DNA of 64,000 bases from NCBI RefSeq assembly GCF_030063335.1, contig NZ_JASISW010000008.1:213922-277921 (forward strand), in the 5' to 3' direction. Each line of letters starts with the position of its first letter. The stretch's first letter is position 1. Below the pieces are notes generated by a model, which saw only the letters and a list, made by a program, of their open reading frames with translations, was not told the DNA's origin and did no database searches. The translations under genes were made by a program, and so were the position numbers. Origin of the DNA: Rhodococcus sp. G-MC3. Lineage in GTDB: Bacteria > Actinomycetota > Actinomycetes > Mycobacteriales > Mycobacteriaceae. Below, one piece after another: positions 45,566-55,212 of the stretch.

Positions 45566-46685
45566 CCTGCACCTGACTCACTTCGGCGGACAGCGCATCG
45601 ATCTTGTTCGAAAGCTCTTGGCGCTGTGGTTCGGTGACGGTGTCGTAGAACACGAAGCCGTCGCCACTACGGTACTTGGCAAGTTCGGCATCGAGTTCGG
45701 CGAACCGTGCATCGACTGCGGTGCCGAGCTCGGCATTGTTCTGATCGATGATCGGGCGGACCGCCGCGATGGCTGCCTGCGACCCGTCGACGTTGGCCTG
45801 GAAGTCCCAGAGGTCGGTGTGGGAGAAGAAGTCCTCTTCACCGCTGATCTTGGTCTTGGCGACCTCGTCGAGTAGGCCCTGTGCGCCACCGGCGACCTGA
45901 ATCGGATCGACGGCGAAGTCGTCGGCCTTCACTTTGTCGGCGAGCTCGGAGATATCGGCTTCGAGCTGGTCGGCCATCGCGTTGGTGTCCGGCTGCAGTC
46001 GCTGCGTCCACAGATCCTTTTCGATGCGGTGGAAGCCGGTCCAGGTGTCTCCGGGCTCGACGTCGGGCTCACGGAGATCGAGGCGCGGGTCGAGGTCGTC
46101 GGGGAAGGCTTCGGCGACGGGCTCGATGCGCTCGTAGTAGCTACGCACGATCGGGAACTGAGCCTTGGCAGATTCGATGTCGCCTGCCTTGACTGCGGTC
46201 ACGAATGTTGCAGCGGTCTCCTGCAGCGCGTCGACCTGGCTGACGACGTAGCGCTTGTAGCCGGAGGCGGCTTCCTCCACCAAGCCATCGTTGTCTGCCT
46301 GACGAATTGCCTCACCGGAGACGACGAAGTCCGCTCGTACGCCGTCGCCGACCATGCCTGCTTTGCAGGCGGTCTGGTAGGTGCCGGGGTCGGGCAAGGC
46401 AACGATGAGTTGACGCGTCAGACCAGGTCCGATGTTCTCGATCTCACCCATGACGCGGTCCCCTTCGCCGTAGACGTAGAACTCGGTGACCTTGCTTCCG
46501 TTGTTCGTGATCTGGAAGGTCGAGTTACCGGTTGCGCCTTCGGTGCTCGCAACGTCGCATGACGAGTCGGTCGCCGTGACGGCGATGTCCCCGGCACTCG
46601 TCTCGGACGAGGACTTCTCGGTACAGCCAGCGAGTGCCAAGGGTAGGACCGCGACGGCGGCCAGTGCGAAGGTGGTGTGTCGCAT
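45546..46685 (-). CDS. efeO: Iron uptake protein EfeO (cupredoxin + M75 imelysin-like), lipoprotein
   Basis: A 379-residue surface protein. The signal peptide ends in a lipobox (LALAGC, Cys20), so it is a lipoprotein. The N-terminal cupredoxin-like domain (TDSSCDVASTEGATGNSTFQITNNGSKVTEFYVYGEGDRVMGEIENIGPG) binds metal. The C-terminal M75 domain carries the H-x-x-E pattern FHRIEKDLW, the presumed iron site, and ends NKIDALSAEVSQVQGVV. It lies between efeU and efeB in one operon. Confidence 0.95.
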   Translation of the reverse strand: MRHTTFALAAVAVLPLALAGCTEKSSSETSAGDIAVTATDSSCDVASTEGATGNSTFQITNNGSKVTEFYVYGEGDRVMGEIENIGPGLTRQLIVALPDPGTYQTACKAGMVGDGVRADFVVSGEAIRQADNDGLVEEAASGYKRYVVSQVDALQETAATFVTAVKAGDIESAKAQFPIVRSYYERIEPVAEAFPDDLDPRLDLREPDVEPGDTWTGFHRIEKDLWTQRLQPDTNAMADQLEADISELADKVKADDFAVDPIQVAGGAQGLLDEVAKTKISGEEDFFSHTDLWDFQANVDGSQAAIAAVRPIIDQNNAELGTAVDARFAELDAELAKYRSGDGFVFYDTVTEPQRQELSNKIDALSAEVSQVQGVVAGQ

Positions 46686-46701
46686 CTTCTTCTAACGCCT
46701 T

Positions 46702-47583
46702 TCAGGAGTTGGAGACAGCGTGCTCGGGATTCGCGGGAACGCGGACCGGGCGAAGGAAAAGGAATAGAACGATGACGATGTATGCCGTCCAACCGATGAC
46801 CTGTAGGTAAGTCGGTTCGGGCCGAAAGTTGAAGATGCCGGCGAGCACGGTTCCGTACCAGCTCGAGGCGTCGTAATGCGCGGTGATGTCGAATGCGACG
46901 GCACTGCCGCCTGGCAGCCATCCGCCGATCTGCAGAGCCCGGATTCCGTAGGCGAGGATTCCAGCGGCGACGACGATCAGGAATATGCCGGTGTATTTGA
47001 AGAACACTGCGAAATTGATCTTGATCGCGCCGAAATAGAGGAACACCGTCAGTACGGCGGCAACGAGAATTCCGAGAAGCAGTCCGAGTAGCGGCCACAG
47101 GCTGCCGTTCGTGTTCTCGGCGTATCCGACCATCAGCAATGCGGTCTCGACGCCTTCGCGTCCAACGGCGAAGAACGACAGCGTGAGTACCGCAGTCGGT
47201 CCTACTGTCAGAGCTTTCTCCATGCCCGAGCGCAGTTCGCCCGAGATGTTCTTGGCGGCGGTGCGCATCCACAACACCATCGCCGTCACGATCGCGACGG
47301 CGGCGAGAGACGCGACTCCTGCGATCACCTCAGCTGTCAGGCCGGTGACGGTCGACGTGCCGTAGTGGATGACGAAGAAGATCAGTGCCACCATCGCCAC
47401 TGCGGTTCCGACTCCGAGCCAAACCCACTTGAGAGTGTCGCGGCGACCCGCCTTCACCAGAAATGCCACCAGAATCATGACGACAATGCCGGTTTCCAGG
47501 CCTTCGCGAAGCCCGATCAGCCCACTACCGAACATCTGGGTGGCAATCGAGGGAGCTGTTTCAGCTACGGCGAGTACGGACAC
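46702..47583 (-). CDS. efeU: Ferrous/ferric iron permease EfeU (FTR1 family)
   Basis: A 293-residue membrane permease with about seven helices. The two REGLE-type iron-binding motifs are GLREGLETGIVVMILVAF near residue 24-41 and VGREGVETALLMVG near 138-151. It is the first gene of the minus-strand efeUOB operon. A DtxR/IdeR-like site at 47628-47646 is 45 bp upstream, so iron repression is plausible. Start is GTG 47583; the frame is not open far above it. Confidence 0.95.
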   Translation of the reverse strand: MSVLAVAETAPSIATQMFGSGLIGLREGLETGIVVMILVAFLVKAGRRDTLKWVWLGVGTAVAMVALIFFVIHYGTSTVTGLTAEVIAGVASLAAVAIVTAMVLWMRTAAKNISGELRSGMEKALTVGPTAVLTLSFFAVGREGVETALLMVGYAENTNGSLWPLLGLLLGILVAAVLTVFLYFGAIKINFAVFFKYTGIFLIVVAAGILAYGIRALQIGGWLPGGSAVAFDITAHYDASSWYGTVLAGIFNFRPEPTYLQVIGWTAYIVIVLFLFLRPVRVPANPEHAVSNS

Positions 47584-47627
47584 GGGTAGTGCTCCTGAGG
47601 GCTAAAACAAGGGCCGCCTGCCCTTGC

Positions 47628-47646
47628 GAAGGGTAGCCGACCCTCA
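47628..47646. promoter_or_regulatory. Candidate DtxR/IdeR iron box upstream of efeU
   Basis: A 19-bp near-palindrome, GAAGGGTAGCCGACCCTCA. Its halves match 6/9 each to the IdeR consensus TTAGGTTAG-G-CTAACCTAA, with the AGG..TAG and CGACCCT halves symmetric around C47637. It sits 45-63 bp upstream of the efeU start. The match is partial, so this is a proposal. Confidence 0.4.
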
Positions 47647-47757
47647 TCGAGACGGTCTCCAGCAATGTACACCCTTACCTCAGTCCCAAACCCTCATTGG
47701 CCTGCGCGTGACCTGCGCTTTAGGTTTCTATTACTTTTGATGTGGAGGATGGGTGGA

Positions 47758-48483
47758 GTGAAGAATCGATTGCCCTGCTTCGTCGCCGTGCTGTCGGTGG
47801 CACTGATCACGGCTGCATGTGGGGAATCCGAACCGCCGCGGGTCATCCCCGAGGGCATTCCGCCCGGCGCTGGAACGCCCGTGCCCGAGATCGATGTCAA
47901 TGCGGTGGGCCGGACGGCCGATCTGCTCCTCGCCTGGGCGGATCCGCAGGCCGACGCGTTGAACATCTCGGCATCCGCGCTCGCCGCCTATGCACACGCC
48001 GCGGCCGTCATGTCCGACACTTCGCGTGGTTGCGGTATTGCGTGGACCACGCTCGCCGGCATCGGATATATCGAGAGCAGGCACGGCACCTACCAGGGCT
48101 CGTCCGTCGCCCCTGACGGCACGGTGTCCCCGCTGATTCGCGGCATCCCCCTCGACGGCGGACCAGGCGTCGCCGAAATCCCCGATACCGACGGGGGCGT
48201 GATGGACGGCGATCCGGTCCACGACCGAGCGATGGGACCGATGCAGTTCATCCCCGAGACCTGGAAGAAATGGGGAGTCGACGCCAACGGTGACGGCGTC
48301 GCCAACCCGGACAATCTCGACGATGCCGCGCTCACTGCCGCGCGTTATCTCTGTGCTCGCGGTGGAGATCTGCTGACCGCCGAGGGGTGGGAACGCGCAT
48401 TGATGGCCTACAACCAATCCGGCGCCTACCTGCGCGACGTGCGCGACGCTGCCGCTGCGTACTCGGTCGGGACTGCCGCCTAG
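47758..48483 (+). CDS. lpqU: Lytic transglycosylase-like lipoprotein LpqU (MltB-type fold)
   Basis: A 241-residue lipoprotein that probably cleaves peptidoglycan glycan strands. The signal peptide MKNRLPCFVAVLSVALITAAC has lipobox ITAAC (Cys21). The SLT_2-type catalytic domain includes IAWTTLAGIGYIESRHGTYQG, with the catalytic Glu in IES, then DRAMGPMQFIPETWKKWGVDANGDGVANPDNLDDAALTAARYLCARGGDL and ALMAYNQSGAYLRDV. Start GTG 47758 fits both signal peptide and a GGAGG site 9 bases upstream. In M. tuberculosis Rv1022 (lpqU) is likewise between mazG and eno; here efeUOB is inserted between mazG and lpqU. Confidence 0.92.
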   Translation: MKNRLPCFVAVLSVALITAACGESEPPRVIPEGIPPGAGTPVPEIDVNAVGRTADLLLAWADPQADALNISASALAAYAHAAAVMSDTSRGCGIAWTTLAGIGYIESRHGTYQGSSVAPDGTVSPLIRGIPLDGGPGVAEIPDTDGGVMDGDPVHDRAMGPMQFIPETWKKWGVDANGDGVANPDNLDDAALTAARYLCARGGDLLTAEGWERALMAYNQSGAYLRDVRDAAAAYSVGTAA

Positions 48484-49893
<1,410 letters not shown>

Positions 49894-49922
49894 TTTTCAG
49901 CTCGCACGGTAAAGGCGGATAG

Positions 49923-50600
49923 ATGGCGGCAGGACGAGGAAGGCCGGGGACAAGTCCAGGCGGACGTGATCCTCGGCCTCGTGGCCGCTCATCGGCGCGT
50001 GATCGGACGGCCGGTGCTGCGTCGGGTACCGAACGCAGCACCGGCCAGCCGGCGCCCGAACCGTCGGATCAGGCGCGCGACGCTGTGGTCGCCGGTAAGG
50101 CAGCGCCCAGGCGCGTCGGCGCCCGCACATCCGCGGGGGCAGAACGGACGTTCTTCGGCTTGTCCACCGCGCGCGCGGTCATCCTTGCGGTGGTGGTGTG
50201 CGCGCTGGCTCTTACGTTGGCCGTGCCGTTGCGAACATACTTTTCGCAGCGTGCCGAGCTGGATCAGGTGCTTGCCGACCGGCAGGACCTCGAAAACAAG
50301 GTCGCGGCCTTGGAACTCGAGAAGGCTCAACTCAACGACCCGGTGCGTATCGCTGCCGAAGCGCGCACCAGACTGCGGTGGGTCATGCCGGGCGAGACGC
50401 CGTATACCGTTCAGCTTCCGGGCGACGAAGGCCCGAGCGACGAAGAAGTGGCAGCAGCCAAGAAGTCCGAGGGGCCCTGGTACAGGGATCTCTGGGAATC
50501 AGCAGTTCAACCGCAGGAGACTCCGGACGCCGGGGCGCTAACGCCGCCTGCTGTCGTGCCGGCTCCTGCACCAGCACCAGAAGGAGGACCGGTCGGGTGA
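49923..50600 (+). CDS. ftsB: FtsB/DivIC-type septum formation initiator
   Basis: A 225-residue divisome protein. A long basic, Pro/Arg-rich cytosolic N-terminus (about 75 residues) precedes one membrane helix (ARAVILAVVVCALALTLAVPL, about 81-101). An extracytoplasmic coiled coil follows (QRAELDQVLADRQDLENKVAALELEKAQL), then the conserved ARTRLRWVMPGETPYTVQLP motif. The C-terminus is Pro/Ala rich. Long N-terminal tails are usual for actinobacterial FtsB. The stop overlaps the next start by 3 bp (GTGA). Confidence 0.93.
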   Translation: MAAGRGRPGTSPGGRDPRPRGRSSARDRTAGAASGTERSTGQPAPEPSDQARDAVVAGKAAPRRVGARTSAGAERTFFGLSTARAVILAVVVCALALTLAVPLRTYFSQRAELDQVLADRQDLENKVAALELEKAQLNDPVRIAAEARTRLRWVMPGETPYTVQLPGDEGPSDEEVAAAKKSEGPWYRDLWESAVQPQETPDAGALTPPAVVPAPAPAPEGGPVG

Positions 50601-51124
50601 GCTCGCCAGTCTCGCAGGAAGATTTGGATGCGGTGGCGGCCCAGCTCGGGCGTGAACCTCGGGGCGTGCTGGAGATCGCCTATCGATCTCCCGACGGCAG
50701 GCCAGGCGTGGTGAAAACTGCACCCAAGCTGCCCGACGGCACGCCTTTCCCCACGTTGTACTACCTGACGGATCCGCGTCTCACCGCCGAGGCGAGCCGT
50801 CAGGAATCGGCAGGCGTCATGCGTGAGATGACCGAGCGGCTGGGCGAGGACGACGAGTTGGCGGCCGGTTATCGCCGGGCGCACGAGTCCTACCTCGCCG
50901 AGCGCAACGACATTGAATCGTTGGGAACCGATTTCACCGGTGGAGGCATGCCGGACCGGGTGAAGTGCCTGCACGTTCTGATTGCGCATTCCTTGGCGAA
51001 GGGGCCGGGTCTCAACCCGCTGGGCGACGAGTCCGTCGCTCTCGCGGCCGAGAACTCGTTGCGCGGCAAAGCAATTCCGGCCGACTGGCCCACCATCGCC
51101 GAACTTCGTGGGGAGAGAACGTGA
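50597..51124 (+). CDS. DUF501 domain-containing protein
   Basis: A 175-residue cytosolic protein conserved in actinobacteria between ftsB and ppx (Rv1025). Typical pieces: QLGREPRGVLEIAYRSPDGRPGVVKTAPKLPDGTPFPTLYYLTDPRLTAEASRQES and the C-terminal GGMPDRVKCLHVLIAHSLAKGPGLNPLGDE with a conserved Cys-His pair. Function unknown. Start GTG 50597 and the stop both overlap neighbours by 4 bp, so it is coupled to ftsB and ppx. Confidence 0.92.
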   Translation: MSSPVSQEDLDAVAAQLGREPRGVLEIAYRSPDGRPGVVKTAPKLPDGTPFPTLYYLTDPRLTAEASRQESAGVMREMTERLGEDDELAAGYRRAHESYLAERNDIESLGTDFTGGGMPDRVKCLHVLIAHSLAKGPGLNPLGDESVALAAENSLRGKAIPADWPTIAELRGERT

Positions 51125-52065
51125 CCAGGGTTGCAGCTATCGATTGCGGTACCAATTCGATTCGTTTGCTCGTGGCGGACGTGAAGGACGGCGTCCTCAC
51201 CGATGTCGCGCGCGAGATGCGCGTCGTGCGGCTGGGACAGGGCGTCGACGCGACGGGTTCCTTTGCGCCCGAAGCCATCGAGCGCACGCGAGTTGCGTTG
51301 GAGGAGTATGTCGGGATCATTCGTGAGAGCGGGGCGTCGTCTTTGCGTATGGTCGCGACTTCGGCGACGCGCGACGCATCCAACCGCGAAGAATTTTTTG
51401 CCATGACGCGTGAGTTGCTGGGGCCGATCGTTGAGGGTTCGGTCGCCGAGGTCATCACCGGTGACGAGGAAGCGCGGTTGTCGTTCGCCGGCGCTGTCGG
51501 TGAATTGAAGCCTGCCGGTGCGCCTTTCCTTGTGGTCGATCTCGGCGGCGGTTCGACGGAACTCGTTCTCGGCGATACCAAAGGCGTGCGTGCGGCTTTC
51601 TCGGCCAACATCGGGTGTGTTCGTTTGACCGAGCGATTCCTGCACAGTGACCCTCCCACCGCAGAGGAAATCGCCGGTGCCCGTTCCTATGTGCGCGAGA
51701 AGCTCGAGGAGGCCTTCGAAGAGGTGTCCATCGGAGACGCGTCGACGTGGGTTGGAGTTGCCGGCACCATGACCACCATCGCTGCGATCGCCGCAGGCCT
51801 GCCGGAATACGACGCCGAAAAGGTGCACCTGTCGCAGGTGTCGTTCGATGATCTGTTCGCGGTGTGCGACCGACTGGTCACTATGACGCGCGCGGAGCGA
51901 AGCGCGTTGGGGCCCATGCATCCAGGGAGGGTCGATGTCATCGGCGGCGGGTCGATCGTGTGCAGCGTGCTCGCGGAGGAGTTCGAGCGACGCGGCGCTG
52001 TCAGCACTTTGATCGTCAGTGAGCACGACATCCTCGACGGGATCGCGCTGTCCATCAAGGTGTAG
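51121..52065 (+). CDS. ppx: Exopolyphosphatase / guanosine pentaphosphate phosphohydrolase family (Ppx/GppA)
   Basis: A 314-residue ASKHA-fold phosphatase of the short Ppx type. Motifs: AAIDCGTNSIRLLVADV (phosphate 1), ATSATRDASNREEF, VVDLGGGSTELVLGD (phosphate 2) and HPGRVDVIGGGSIV (adenosine region). It corresponds to Rv1026 (ppx2). Short Ppx proteins cleave short-chain polyphosphate and some hydrolyse pppGpp; which one applies cannot be read from sequence. Start GTG 51121 overlaps the DUF501 stop. Confidence 0.94.
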   Translation: MTRVAAIDCGTNSIRLLVADVKDGVLTDVAREMRVVRLGQGVDATGSFAPEAIERTRVALEEYVGIIRESGASSLRMVATSATRDASNREEFFAMTRELLGPIVEGSVAEVITGDEEARLSFAGAVGELKPAGAPFLVVDLGGGSTELVLGDTKGVRAAFSANIGCVRLTERFLHSDPPTAEEIAGARSYVREKLEEAFEEVSIGDASTWVGVAGTMTTIAAIAAGLPEYDAEKVHLSQVSFDDLFAVCDRLVTMTRAERSALGPMHPGRVDVIGGGSIVCSVLAEEFERRGAVSTLIVSEHDILDGIALSIKV

Positions 52066-52169
52066 GTCTGCAGATTTGCAGGTCTGATCTGCGGTGATGC
52101 GCCTTGCATCGGTGTCCGTTTCGGTGAACCCTGTGTCTGGGGTCACAACTGCCGAAATGAGGATCATCG

Positions 52170-53597
52170 ATGACGACGACGCAGGCGCCCGCTGAGAAGG
52201 GGCTCGCACGAGCAGCCCAGGGGCTGGCTAGGGCCACCGAGAAATGGTTTCCCGACGCGTACATCTTCGCTCTTGTCGGCGTGCTCGTCGTCGCCGCCGC
52301 GGCGCTGATCAACGGATCGTCGCCGCAGGCGGTGGTAACAGCCTTCGGCAACGGCTTCTGGGACCTGACGGCGTTCACGCTGCAGATGGCGATGGTGGTG
52401 CTCACCGGCTACGTCGTCGCGACGTCTCCTCCGGTTGCCAAGTTGATCACGCGGCTGGCGCAGGTACCCGGGTCGTCGAGTACGGCAGTAAGTTTCGTGG
52501 CGTTGTTGTCGTGCACGGTGTCGTTTCTGAACTGGGGACTGTCGCTTGTCTTCGGCGGACTGCTGGCGCGTGCGATTGCACGACGGACGGATCTGAAGGT
52601 CGACTACCGAGCGCTCGGCGCTGCTGCCTTCATGGGGCTCGGCGCAGTCTGGGCACTGGGGATGTCGTCCTCGGCGGCGCAGCTGCAGGCAACGGCGAGT
52701 TCACTGCCGGCGACGCTGTTGTCCATCACCGGCGTACTCGATTTCGGCACAACAATTTTCACGTGGCAGTCACTGCTGATGTGCGTGATCATCATCGTTC
52801 TGACAGTCGTAATCGCACACTTCTCGGCGCCGAAGGGTGCAGCGATCAAGACGGCCGCCGACATGGAGGTCGACCTCGACGACACCGTCGCCGAACCCGC
52901 GCCGCGGAGTCGGCCAGGGGAGTGGCTGGAATACAGCCGAATCCTTCCGCTGCTTGCCGGCGCTATGACACTGGGATGGCTTGTCTCCCAGTTGTTGACG
53001 CTGCCGGTGCTATCGGTTGTAAGTTCGTTGAACGGGTACCTGCTTGTATTTCTGATGCTCGGTCTCGTGCTGCACGGGACGCCCCGACGGTTCCTTGATT
53101 CGGTAGCCAAGGCGGTGCCCGCAACGGCAGGAATTCTGGTGCAGTTCCCGCTGTATGCCGCGATGGCGGCCATGCTGACCAAAGCGGAGGGCAGAGGAGG
53201 CCTCACGATCTCCGAGCACCTCGCGAACTTCTTCACCGACGTCGGCAGTGGCGGAGGATTCGCCGTAGTGATCGCGGTCTACACCGTCGTACTCGGGTTG
53301 TTCGTACCGTCGGGCGGCGGCAAATGGCTTGTCGAGGCGCCGTACGTGATGCAGTCGGCGACAGACGTGCAGATGAACCTCGGATGGACCGTCCAGATCT
53401 ACAACGTCGCCGAGGCGTTGCCGAACCTGATCAACCCGTTCTTCATGCTCCCGCTGCTCGCCGTGTTGGGTCTGCGGGCGCGTGATCTGATCGGGTTCAC
53501 GTTCCTGCAGTTCATCTTTCACTTCCCGGTGGTCCTGCTGCTCGTGTGGTTACTCGGCATGACCTTCGACTTCGTGCCGCCGGTGATTCCGGGCTGA
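52170..53597 (+). CDS. Short-chain fatty acid transporter (AtoE family)
   Basis: A 475-residue membrane protein of about 12 helices in the SCFA_trans family (PF02667). Characteristic stretches: FPDAYIFALVGVLVVAAAALINGSSPQAVV, LTGYVVATSPPVAKLITRLA, LLSCTVSFLNWGLSLVFGGLLARAIARR, and the C-terminal FVPSGGGKWLVEAPYVMQSA with LPNLINPFFMLPLLAVLGLRARDLIGFTFLQF. It should import acetoacetate or butyrate-like acids. No CoA-transferase genes are nearby. It ends 47 bp before a tRNA gene. Confidence 0.92.
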   Translation: MTTTQAPAEKGLARAAQGLARATEKWFPDAYIFALVGVLVVAAAALINGSSPQAVVTAFGNGFWDLTAFTLQMAMVVLTGYVVATSPPVAKLITRLAQVPGSSSTAVSFVALLSCTVSFLNWGLSLVFGGLLARAIARRTDLKVDYRALGAAAFMGLGAVWALGMSSSAAQLQATASSLPATLLSITGVLDFGTTIFTWQSLLMCVIIIVLTVVIAHFSAPKGAAIKTAADMEVDLDDTVAEPAPRSRPGEWLEYSRILPLLAGAMTLGWLVSQLLTLPVLSVVSSLNGYLLVFLMLGLVLHGTPRRFLDSVAKAVPATAGILVQFPLYAAMAAMLTKAEGRGGLTISEHLANFFTDVGSGGGFAVVIAVYTVVLGLFVPSGGGKWLVEAPYVMQSATDVQMNLGWTVQIYNVAEALPNLINPFFMLPLLAVLGLRARDLIGFTFLQFIFHFPVVLLLVWLLGMTFDFVPPVIPG

Positions 53598-53644
53598 TCG
53601 GGGCCCGATATGATCGTCACCGCCGGAGCCAAGCTCTGGTGGTG

Positions 53645-53721
53645 GCCCCTATAGCCCAATTGGCAGAGGCAACGGACTTAAAATCCGTCAAGTGTCGGTT
53701 CGAGTCCGACTGGGGGCACCA
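53645..53721 (+). tRNA. tRNA with anticodon TAA (Leu by code), class I structure
   Basis: Acceptor GCCCCTA pairs with TGGGGGC. The D-arm GCC..GGC encloses CAATTGGCAGA, the anticodon stem is ACGGA/TCCGT around CTTAAAA (anticodon TAA), and the T-arm is GTCGG-TTCGAGT-CCGAC. Discriminator is A73 and CCA is encoded. 74 nt plus CCA. The variable region is only 5 nt (CAAGT), whereas tRNA-Leu is normally type II with a long variable arm, so the acceptor identity deserves checking. Confidence 0.88.
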
Positions 53722-53821
53722 GAGTCCATATGGATCCAGATTTCTGGACCAGGACAGTGCTTTTGGGTTGGTAGCGTGGACTTCGGTGGCTTCCGACGGA
53801 TCTGGTTGGACAACCGAGACA

Positions 53822-53838
53822 GCGGATTTGAAATCCGC
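53822..53838 (+). other. Anticodon-arm-like hairpin, possible tRNA remnant
   Basis: GCGGA-TTTGAAA-TCCGC forms a 5-bp stem with a 7-base loop. It resembles the anticodon arm of the nearby tRNA (GGACTTAAAATCC versus GGATTTGAAATCC, two changes). No acceptor or T-arm is found around it, so it is not a functional tRNA. It could be an integration scar or chance. Confidence 0.3.
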
Positions 53839-53905
53839 GCGGGATCTGCGTCTTTTTCGCCGCATCTTCGCATTAGTGCAGTTCAGGGCCGTTTTTCGTA
53901 GAAAA

Positions 53906-54385
53906 TGGCGCAACCTGATCGTTCAGGTGTTCACCGGGACGGCGACGCCGGTGCTGTGGGACGACTCGCATGCCGAGCACTTCGAGCGGGTGCTCGTTTC
54001 TGATCTGCGTACGGTGTCGATCAGGTTCCCCGAGGACCGATCTGTACGCGGGTTGATCGAGCGGCTGCACTCGATCGGTGAGCGTTTCACGCGATTGTGG
54101 GGCGAGGGTTCCATTGTCGACAACCGGGTGGGCGTGAAAAGTTTCGCGCATCCGGTGGTCGGTTACATCACCGTCGATTGTGACGTGTTCACCGTGGTCG
54201 GGACCGATCTGCGGATCGTGACGTATTCCGCTGCACCGGGTACCGAGGACGCGTCGAAGTTCGACCTCGTTCGCGCGATGGGCTCCGGCGATCCCCTCGA
54301 ATCGCCCAATCACTCTCAGCGTGTGCGTCTTTCAGTGGCTCACGAGGAGGAGCACCATCTCCGAGACCGGAAGAGCGAGAAATAG
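53906..54385 (+). pseudogene. N-truncated XRE-family regulator fragment (MmyB-like ligand-binding domain only)
   Basis: The frame from Trp-Arg-Asn-Leu to the stop reads like the C-terminal MmyB-like domain of actinobacterial XRE regulators: NLIVQVFTGTATPVLWDDSH.EHFERVLVSDLRTVSIRFPEDRSVRGLIERLHSIGERFTRLWGEG, then GVKSFAHPVVGYITVDCDVF and LRIVTYSAAPGTEDASKFDLV. The helix-turn-helix half (about 100 residues) is missing. The frame continues upstream through non-homologous sequence into the tRNA, so there is no proper start. A protein from an internal start cannot be excluded, but a 5' deletion next to the tRNA is the simplest reading. Confidence 0.65.
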
Positions 54386-54547
54386 CGGTGCGCCTGCCAT
54401 ATCGCGATCACCTGTCCGAATGTGAACGATGATCGCTCAACCGAAGTACAGGACCGAGTACGTGTCGATCGACGATCGATGTTGAGCCAGACCCGGTTGT
54501 GACCGCGCACAGGCTCTGGGCGTGACACAGGGTGGGTCGTGCGGTGG

Positions 54548-55135
54548 TCAGGTGAAAATCCCTGCGGTTCCGATTGCGACCCGTCGCCGTGCGGCCTGAA
54601 TGTCGTCGTGAAATCGATCGACGCCCCACGACAGGGTGGTGGCCAGCTCGAACACCTCGTCTGCGGTGACGGAGTTGTCCACGTCGCCAGATGATTTCGC
54701 AGCGTCGAGGAGAGCTGCGGTCTGGTTGGCCAGCGGGTTGCACGCTTCGTTGACGGGAGATTCCGGGTCGCGGTGCGCGCTCGCGATGCAGTAGGGGAGG
54801 TCGTGCCAGATGCGAAGTTGCCATGTCAAACGAATCAGCCATTCCTCGAGTGCCTGCCGGGGGGAGAGGTTGCGAGACAACTCGTTCGACTCTTCGAGTG
54901 CTGCGTCGATGTTCGTTTCCATGACCGCAGAGAGAAGGTCGTCCCTGGTGGGGAAGTTGCGATACAAAGTGGCATTTCCCACGCCCGCGCGCAGGGCGAT
55001 GCCATCCAGAGAGGCCAGGACGCCCTCGTCTTCGAACGTCGCGCGCGCTGCACGCAGGATGGCATCGCGGTTTCGCTTGGCATCGGCGCGAAGCGGACGC
55101 AGTGCCTTCCCCGCCGCGCGAGATTCCTCGGTCAT
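54548..55135 (-). CDS. TetR family repressor, divergent from SDR gene
   Basis: A 195-residue regulator with HTH RDAILRAARATFEDEGVLASLDGIALRAGVGNATLYRNFPTRDDLLSAVME (about residues 24-74). The C-terminal domain includes LEEWLIRLTWQLRIWHDLPYCIA, as in the common SDR-linked TetR group. Start ATG 55135; a longer open frame upstream crosses the operator region. It is divergent from the SDR gene with 77 bp between starts that hold an extensive inverted repeat (55150-55199), so it very likely represses itself and the SDR. Confidence 0.93.
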   Translation of the reverse strand: MTEESRAAGKALRPLRADAKRNRDAILRAARATFEDEGVLASLDGIALRAGVGNATLYRNFPTRDDLLSAVMETNIDAALEESNELSRNLSPRQALEEWLIRLTWQLRIWHDLPYCIASAHRDPESPVNEACNPLANQTAALLDAAKSSGDVDNSVTADEVFELATTLSWGVDRFHDDIQAARRRVAIGTAGIFT

Positions 55136-55149
55136 GCACACCTCCTTGA

Positions 55150-55199
55150 CTATGTGGGGACTATCCCCGCATACTGTTTCGGGGGCATTCCCCACATAG
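55150..55199. promoter_or_regulatory. Double TetR operator in the tetR/SDR divergent promoter
   Basis: A perfect 11-bp outer inverted repeat, CTATGTGGGGA (55150-55160) and TCCCCACATAG (55189-55199), encloses the site. Inside it 55151-55173 is a near-perfect operator (TATGTGGGGA-CTA-TCCCCGCATA, one mismatch) and 55176-55198 a weaker second one with the same geometry. It occupies the whole gap between the TetR start (55135) and the SDR ribosome-binding site (AGGAG at 55203). Confidence 0.75.
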
Positions 55200-55212
55200 C
55201 CTAGGAGTATAG

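Noticed and set aside
53822..53838. A second tRNA (anticodon TGA) after the UAA tRNA
   Set aside because: Only an anticodon-arm-like hairpin is present; no acceptor stem, D-arm, T-arm or long variable arm for tRNA-Ser can be built around it.
53546..53905. Plus-strand open frame running from the AtoE gene through the tRNA into the MmyB fragment
   Set aside because: It crosses the tRNA gene and the end of the transporter gene; only the part after 53906 has homology-like sequence.
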